Source: Pirellula staleyi DSM 6068 (GTDB lineage Bacteria > Planctomycetota > Planctomycetia > Pirellulales > Pirellulaceae). From it: a stretch of 35,897 nt of DNA. The notes under the pieces were generated by a model. It was not told the origin of the DNA. It saw nothing but the letters and a program-made list of their open reading frames with translations, and made no database searches. The translations under genes and the position numbers were made by a program. The DNA lies in contig CAMCMB010000075.1 in assembly GCA_945875845.1 (NCBI GenBank), positions 1 to 35,897 on the forward strand, given 5' to 3'. Shown here in pieces: positions 31,814 to 35,897 of the stretch. Position 1 is the stretch's first letter, and every line of letters starts with the position of its first letter.

Positions 31814-33541
31814 TTACTTGCTACCGATTTGTTTAGTGTCTTGTTGCAGCAACACCACATTTTGCCCTGGGGAAACTTGAACCTGTTGCGAAGTTCCGTC
31901 GGGCCAGCGAAGCAGCAAATCCACCTTGTCGACAACCGGTTCCGCCGGCCATGCGAAATGGAGTCGCGATTGGCTGTGCGACAGGTAACTTCCGCCACTA
32001 ACAAGCTGACGTATCATAACACGCGATCCCACCGTCAATTCTGCGGTCGTACCGATGGGTGTGCGAGGGACTTGGATTCCGACAAGCTGAACGGTCAACC
32101 AATTCTTGTCCAACCGACCTGTGTTTTCGATCAGCGATGGCGGGCCAAATAAACTGGTTCCGACAAGATCCAGATCTCCATCGTTGTCTATATCGGCCGT
32201 TGCTAATCCACGACCGACGGACGGCTTGTTAAAGAAAGAGCAATCAGGCTTGAAATGGCTCAGTGTTTTGCCTGCTTCGTTCTGCAAGTAGGCGGGCAAC
32301 AACTCCATCTTGCCTTCGTCAGGGTGATAGTGAACGTGACCACTAGCAAAGATGATGTCTTCATCTCCATCGGAATCGAAATCCGCGGCAACGGTCCCAA
32401 ATGCAACAAGCTTAAGGTCCGCTCGATTGAGTCCTACCTTTCGACTGGAGTATCGGAATACATCCGATCCGTCATTGAGGTAGAGTGCCATCTTCTCATT
32501 TTCAAAGTTAGTAACAAACAAATCAAACTTGCGATCCAAATTAAAATCGAGCAACGCGATTCCCATACTTCCGTTGGCAACACCTTCGTCATCGACGGCA
32601 ACGCCGGATGCAAAAGCATGTTCCTCGAATCGATTACCACGTCGAGTAAACAGAAAATTGGCGAGCAAGTCATTGGCAACATACAACCCAACTCCCTGGT
32701 CTCGATTGAACTCTGCTGCCAAGACCCCCAGTGTCTTGGAGGGTTGGTCGGTTTGGATGGCATCCGATTCGATCGAAAACGTTCCATCGCCTTGATTGAT
32801 GAAAACGGCATTTACGGAGCCATTGAAAGCATTGGGAGAGCATACATCCTGTTGACCGCTGCGACTTTGGCATACTTGATTCTTCGTAATGTCCCAGTCG
32901 ACATACGAACCAAGATAGAGGTCCAGCCATTGGTCGTGATTGACATCGATCCAAGCTGCTGCGGTGATCCATCCTGCGTTCGCCAAACCACTCATGGGTG
33001 CTTCAAAAAACGTTCCATCCCCTTGATTTTGCAACAACACGACGCCGCGATAGCCGTAAACCAAGACATCTTCAAAACCATCGTGATCATAATCCGAAGC
33101 GGTGATTCCGTGACTGTAAATGCGAGCGGTGTTCAGTCGTGCTTGGTCGCTTCGATTTTTGAAGTTCCAATGACCGTCCCCTTGCAACAGTTGGCAATGG
33201 AGACCGCTGATTTTTTGGCCGATGGTATCAATCGTCCCGCCTCCAGCGAAAAGCAAGTCGACGGTCCCATCCGAATCGTAGTCGATGCAGGCGACACCGC
33301 CACCCACGATCTCGAGGATACTGTTTAGCCCTGCTTCCTTTCCGTTTTGAAACGAACAAACGGAAAGAACGTTCGACTCGCGACTCTCAAAATGAGCCTG
33401 CAAAACGGGGGCATGAACTGGGACATCCGCAGTCTGGTTCGTCAAGGTCGTATTGTTACGACAGCCGCAGGTCCACACCAAAAGAAAAAAACAAAAAAGA
33501 GGAGCGGTACTCGCATAGCCCAAGCGACGGTCTGATCTCAT
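31814..33541 (-). CDS. CRTAC1 family lipoprotein, second paralogue
   Basis: A 575-residue paralogue of the neighbouring beta-propeller lipoprotein. The signal peptide MRSDRRLGYASTAPLFCFFL leads to WTCGC, with Cys27 the likely lipid site. FG-GAP-type repeats include DYDSDGTVDLLFAGGG, DYDHDGFEDVLVYGYRG, DVNHDQWLDLYLGSYV, DFNLDRKFDLFVTNF, DFDSDGDEDIIFASGHV and DIDNDGDLDLVG. A C-terminal ASPIC/UnbV region has RTPIGTTAELTVGS and LLLRWPDGTSQQV. Some calcium-loop positions are degenerate. The ATG at 33541 overlaps the TGA of the upstream TPR gene in an ATGA arrangement, so translation is probably coupled. It is extracytoplasmic, likely the protein partner of the TPR protein or the heptaheme cytochrome by neighbourhood. 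Confidence 0.87.
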   Translation of the reverse strand: MRSDRRLGYASTAPLFCFFLLVWTCGCRNNTTLTNQTADVPVHAPVLQAHFESRESNVLSVCSFQNGKEAGLNSILEIVGGGVACIDYDSDGTVDLLFAGGGTIDTIGQKISGLHCQLLQGDGHWNFKNRSDQARLNTARIYSHGITASDYDHDGFEDVLVYGYRGVVLLQNQGDGTFFEAPMSGLANAGWITAAAWIDVNHDQWLDLYLGSYVDWDITKNQVCQSRSGQQDVCSPNAFNGSVNAVFINQGDGTFSIESDAIQTDQPSKTLGVLAAEFNRDQGVGLYVANDLLANFLFTRRGNRFEEHAFASGVAVDDEGVANGSMGIALLDFNLDRKFDLFVTNFENEKMALYLNDGSDVFRYSSRKVGLNRADLKLVAFGTVAADFDSDGDEDIIFASGHVHYHPDEGKMELLPAYLQNEAGKTLSHFKPDCSFFNKPSVGRGLATADIDNDGDLDLVGTSLFGPPSLIENTGRLDKNWLTVQLVGIQVPRTPIGTTAELTVGSRVMIRQLVSGGSYLSHSQSRLHFAWPAEPVVDKVDLLLRWPDGTSQQVQVSPGQNVVLLQQDTKQIGSK

Positions 33542-34851
33542 TTTCCACCCGATGGTTTGTCCGATTGCTGGCGGCTTATTTGTTCGCGCAAAATGGCGGC
33601 TTGTAATTGAAGAGCACGCTCGCAATTTGGATCCTGATCCAGAATCTCGCTGACCGCTAATAGAGCTTCCGCCTCTGACTCGACTTGCCAATATAGCTCG
33701 GCCAACTCACAGAACTTGTCGAAATCGCCGGGATTTTGTTCCAATTCTTGCCGTAACTGGCGGCAGCGTTGGCGGCCTAAAACCATTTGGCCTTGCAGGG
33801 CTGCAACCCGTTCGCCCTCTTGGCTTCGACCGAGAGCCTGAAGATTTTTAATAAGCAATGCTCGCCCCTCGAAATCCCGATGATTGAAGGCAAGTGCTCG
33901 CTCCAGCAAGCGTACCGTTTGCTCGCGATTCCCCAATGCGTCCTCGATGCGTGCGGCCACGATCGCCACCCGATCCAAATCAACATACTCGTCCAGTTGA
34001 ATATAGAGCGGCTGCGTTTGCTCTGGTCTCCAGTCCAAGAAGGGTTCGATGACCTTGGCGGCTTGTTCTGCCTCGTTCTTTTCCCAAAGGCAATTCGCGA
34101 GCTCGATCGCGAACACACTTTGGTATGGCCCCGAACCTTGCTTGCGAAAGAATTCTTCGGCACGATCAAAATCACGTGTCTTGTAAAAACAAATTCCAGC
34201 CCGAAACGCCGCTCGAATGGAACTCGGCTGCAGACTGAGAGCTTTCGAGTAGTACATGCCTGCATTTTGAAAGTCCTCATCAATCTCACAAAACCTACCT
34301 CGATGGTAGGATACGATCCCCCTGGCTTCACTATCCTTTTCCAAGTGATCGAGGATCAGGTCCGCACGTTGCCTCTGTTTACCAAATTGATAGGCGCGAA
34401 TCACCGCTTCATTGGCTTCTATCGGTAAATCATAAAAACTCGAATCCGAAAGCAACTGCTCTGCGGCGTCGACATCCCCAAGCTGGGCCGCAATCATGCA
34501 TCGGTACGGTTTGGTTGCCTCTTCCGGTGCGCCGATGGCCTGCGCCCGGTCAAGCCAATCACTGGCCTTGCTGTTTAAGTTGAGCTGTAGGTTGGCGCGC
34601 ACGGCCAGCAACATTGCACTTGAGTCGTTGGGCTGAAATGCAAACGCCCGGTCAATCCAACTCAAAGCCAAATGGGCTTCATGCCTTTGCAAAGCTCGCT
34701 TAGCAAGGTCTCGAACCCAATAGCCGGGCAAGTTGATCCACCAACTCAGAATGAGTAGCAAAAAAAAGCACAACAGAAGCCATAGAAAGAAAGACTTCCT
34801 GGAATTAGGGCGAGAGTTGATTTTATTCGTGGCTAGACTCAATGGCACCAT
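33538..34851 (-). CDS. Membrane-anchored TPR protein
   Basis: A 437-residue protein with a cytoplasmic basic start (NSRPNSRKS), one membrane helix at about 20-38, and tetratricopeptide repeats over the rest. Readable units are ALQRHEAHLALSWIDRAFAF, AGMYYSKALSLQPSSIRAAF, RAGICFYKTRDFDRAEEFF, ANCLWEKNEAEQAAKVIEPF and TVRLLERALAFNHRDFEGRA. It presumably presents its TPRs to the periplasm and organises the redox proteins; this is inference. First gene of the minus-strand cluster; its TGA overlaps the next start by four bases. The start is uncertain: ATG at 34851 is used, with ATG at 34896 in frame, and neither has a Shine-Dalgarno. Confidence 0.82.
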   Translation of the reverse strand: MVPLSLATNKINSRPNSRKSFFLWLLLCFFLLLILSWWINLPGYWVRDLAKRALQRHEAHLALSWIDRAFAFQPNDSSAMLLAVRANLQLNLNSKASDWLDRAQAIGAPEEATKPYRCMIAAQLGDVDAAEQLLSDSSFYDLPIEANEAVIRAYQFGKQRQRADLILDHLEKDSEARGIVSYHRGRFCEIDEDFQNAGMYYSKALSLQPSSIRAAFRAGICFYKTRDFDRAEEFFRKQGSGPYQSVFAIELANCLWEKNEAEQAAKVIEPFLDWRPEQTQPLYIQLDEYVDLDRVAIVAARIEDALGNREQTVRLLERALAFNHRDFEGRALLIKNLQALGRSQEGERVAALQGQMVLGRQRCRQLRQELEQNPGDFDKFCELAELYWQVESEAEALLAVSEILDQDPNCERALQLQAAILREQISRQQSDKPSGGK

Positions 34852-34948
34852 GGTGAAATGAATGGTTGTTGCCTGCAGGTCCTGGGGATAGGGCACAGTT
34901 CAAGTCGTGCCCCGCTCCGTTGCGCATCTCTCGGTAGCGCATCTCTCA

Positions 34949-35184
34949 GCCCGGAGTGCGAAATATCCTTGCCGGTGGCGTCAGCCACCGGACGACGAAG
35001 GTTAAAACAATTCCAAAAGCCCGGAGGGCGCCACATGTGTCGCCCTCCGGGCTTGAACTCAAAACAAAAACGGGTCCGGTGGCTTACGCCACCGGCAGGG
35101 ATGTGTCGCCCTCCGGGCTTGAACTCAAAGCAAATACGGGTCCGGTGGCTTACGCCACCGGCAGAGATGTGTCGCCCTCCGGGC
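34949..35184. repeat. Third REP-like array, mixed orientations
   Basis: A forward unit starts at 34949 (GCCCGGAGTGC, CCGGTGGC, GTCA, GCCACCGG). At 35019-35052 two GCCCGGAGGGC palindromes face each other, 12 bp apart. Two inverted units follow with stems CCGGTGGC, TTAC, GCCACCGG at 35076 and 35142 (66-bp period), each ending in GCCCTCCGGGC. These are the same families as those beside the RAYT pseudogene. The array and the terminator fill the 413-bp gap between 34852 and 35264. Confidence 0.8.
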
Positions 35185-35199
35185 GCCGAGAGCAACTTC

Positions 35200-35229
35200 A
35201 AAAAAAGGTCGCACCCGGCAGGTGCGACC
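35200..35229 (-). terminator. Intrinsic terminator downstream of the regulatory-like lipoprotein gene
   Basis: On the minus strand GGTCGCACC, TGCCG, GGTGCGACC forms a perfect 9-bp stem followed directly by seven T residues. It lies 35 bp beyond the stop of the lipoprotein gene at 35265. This is a textbook Rho-independent terminator, built from the same palindrome seen near 19969-19985. Confidence 0.85.
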
Positions 35230-35264
35230 TACATCGTTCATTCATGTTCGCTCTACAGATCGAA

Positions 35265-35735
35265 CTACAGGTCGAAATTGAAGTTATTCTCTTCGCCCTT
35301 TACGACGGACTTAGCTAAGCCAGACTGCGCGGGATCCGCGTATTTGGCAGGGATCGTTTCCGTTAGTACTTTGGCCATATTGCCGCCCGCAGCCGCTCCC
35401 ATCATCTTGCCGTAATTCTCTCCGTAGCCCTGGGAGATATCCACATCAGCGCTTCCGCCTCCCTTGGCCTCCTGTTTCGAAATGGTTACGAGGTACTCTC
35501 CGGGTACAGCTCCATCGTTGGTATTGATACTCGACAGTTTGAAGCTCCCGTCCGCCTCGGTCTTGCCTGTGGCTGAACGACCACCGGACTTACTGTAAAA
35601 AGTCACAATCGCCCCAACCACGGGCTTACTTTTTAATGTTACTTTTCCGCCAGTAGGAACTGGCTTCTCCGAGGCACTTCCACAACCCAAACAACAAAGT
35701 ACCAATAGACAGTTCAAGACGACAACGGCACGCAT
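35265..35735 (-). CDS. Small lipoprotein with carboxypeptidase-regulatory-like (Ig-like) domain
   Basis: A 156-residue exported lipoprotein: MRAVVVLNCLLVLCCLGC, with Cys18 (or Cys14 or 15) as lipid site, then a beta-sandwich domain of the carboxypeptidase-regulatory/transthyretin type. PVPTGGKVTLKSKPVVGAIVTFYS, RSATGKTEADGSFKLSS and GEYLVTISK are the diagnostic strands. A Gly/Ala-rich linker and a C-terminal part with ETIPAKYADPAQSGL and VKGEENNFNFDL complete the usual planctomycete form. Genes like this commonly follow a DUF1559 gene, as here. GGAG about nine bases upstream of ATG sets the start. An intrinsic terminator ends just before this site, and another lies after the stop. Function unknown. 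Confidence 0.88.
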   Translation of the reverse strand: MRAVVVLNCLLVLCCLGCGSASEKPVPTGGKVTLKSKPVVGAIVTFYSKSGGRSATGKTEADGSFKLSSINTNDGAVPGEYLVTISKQEAKGGGSADVDISQGYGENYGKMMGAAAGGNMAKVLTETIPAKYADPAQSGLAKSVVKGEENNFNFDL

Positions 35736-35749
35736 TTCATCACTCCTCT

Positions 35750-35788
35750 AAAAAAAAAGGCTTGCGAGATACAAAGATCTCGCGAGCC
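35750..35788 (-). terminator. Intrinsic terminator between the DUF1559 and lipoprotein genes
   Basis: On the minus strand GGCTCGCGAGAT and ATCTCGCAAGCC form a 12-bp stem with one G-T pair and a 6-base loop, then nine T residues. The T-run ends a few bases before the GAGGAG ribosome-binding site of the lipoprotein gene. It should end most transcripts coming from the DUF1559 gene. Confidence 0.88.
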
Positions 35789-35817
35789 AGACAGTGTGTC
35801 ACTAGATTCAAAAAAAC

Positions 35818-35897
35818 TTACTCGTATGACTGCGATAACGTTTCGCCGTCATTTCTCGAGCCCATCTGTTGGTAGCTCAAGTAGTCAATGCTATTGG
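35818..35897 (-). CDS. DUF1559 family protein, C-terminal fragment
   Basis: The last 26 codons of a gene that continues beyond the window, ending with TAA at 35818-35820. The readable tail NSIDYLSYQQMGSRNDGE matches the C-terminus of DUF1559 proteins, planctomycete pseudopilin-like exported proteins with a type IV prepilin N-terminus and often tens of paralogues per genome. The family assignment rests on this short tail plus the following regulatory-like lipoprotein gene, a common pairing. The upstream part was not seen. Confidence 0.7.
   Translation of the reverse strand, partial: NSIDYLSYQQMGSRNDGETLSQSYE

Noticed and set aside
32255-33328. 357-codon plus-strand frame opposite a CRTAC1 gene
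   Set aside because: It is fully antisense to a gene with clear FG-GAP repeats. The long frame comes from the repeated codon pattern; no domain or signal is visible.

Overview
The window looks like a chromosomal segment of a Planctomycetota bacterium, most likely of the Pirellulales type. It holds families that are largely diagnostic for that phylum: a PSD1 (DUF1549/DUF1553) cytochrome next to a Tat-targeted DUF1501 protein, a DUF1573 protein, a DUF1559 pseudopilin-like C-terminus next to a small regulatory-like lipoprotein, a Minf_1886-family protein, a ThuA-like secreted protein, CRTAC1 (FG-GAP plus ASPIC/UnbV) lipoproteins and many palindromic intergenic repeats. Shine-Dalgarno sites are weak or absent before many genes, so several starts were chosen from family alignment or signal peptides.

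Layout. 0.15-1.7 kb (minus): Maf nucleotide pyrophosphatase preceded by a protein with two DUF3467-like domains. 1.9-3.3 kb (plus): PSP1/RicT-like protein, Minf_1886-family protein and an overlapping 37-residue membrane microprotein. 3.4-4.5 kb (minus): secreted ThuA-like protein. 4.9-7.6 kb (plus): malate dehydrogenase, then an alpha/beta-hydrolase relative lacking the nucleophile serine, overlapping by one base an orphan ABC ATPase. 7.8-12.2 kb (minus): DUF1501 and PSD1 pair. 12.7-13.9 kb (plus): HU-like protein, small lipoprotein, RbsD/FucU-like protein. 14.4-18.8 kb (minus): DUF1573 protein, then asparagine synthetase with a family-2 glycosyltransferase. 19.1-19.9 kb (plus): TIM-barrel sugar isomerase/epimerase.

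The most interesting part is 20.1-34.9 kb. A plus-strand cluster encodes two tandem octaheme c-type cytochromes with HEAT-like C-termini, two uncharacterised multi-pass membrane proteins and a TPR lipoprotein. Converging on it is a minus-strand cluster: membrane-anchored TPR protein, two CRTAC1-type beta-propeller lipoproteins and a heptaheme cytochrome fused to TPRs. The three cytochromes share the spacing of hemes 2-4 and 5-7. I infer an extracytoplasmic electron-transfer or redox-enzyme system; substrate and partners are unknown. Between the clusters lies a REP-associated tyrosine transposase (RAYT) gene, broken by a 7-bp tandem duplication and flanked by REP-like palindrome arrays.

The window also carries three copies of a roughly 125-bp MITE-like element with terminal inverted repeats, each lying just 3' of a minus-strand stop codon. 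At the right edge a small lipoprotein gene lies between two intrinsic terminators, the upstream one abutting its ribosome-binding site. No rRNA, tRNA, CRISPR or prophage genes were seen.
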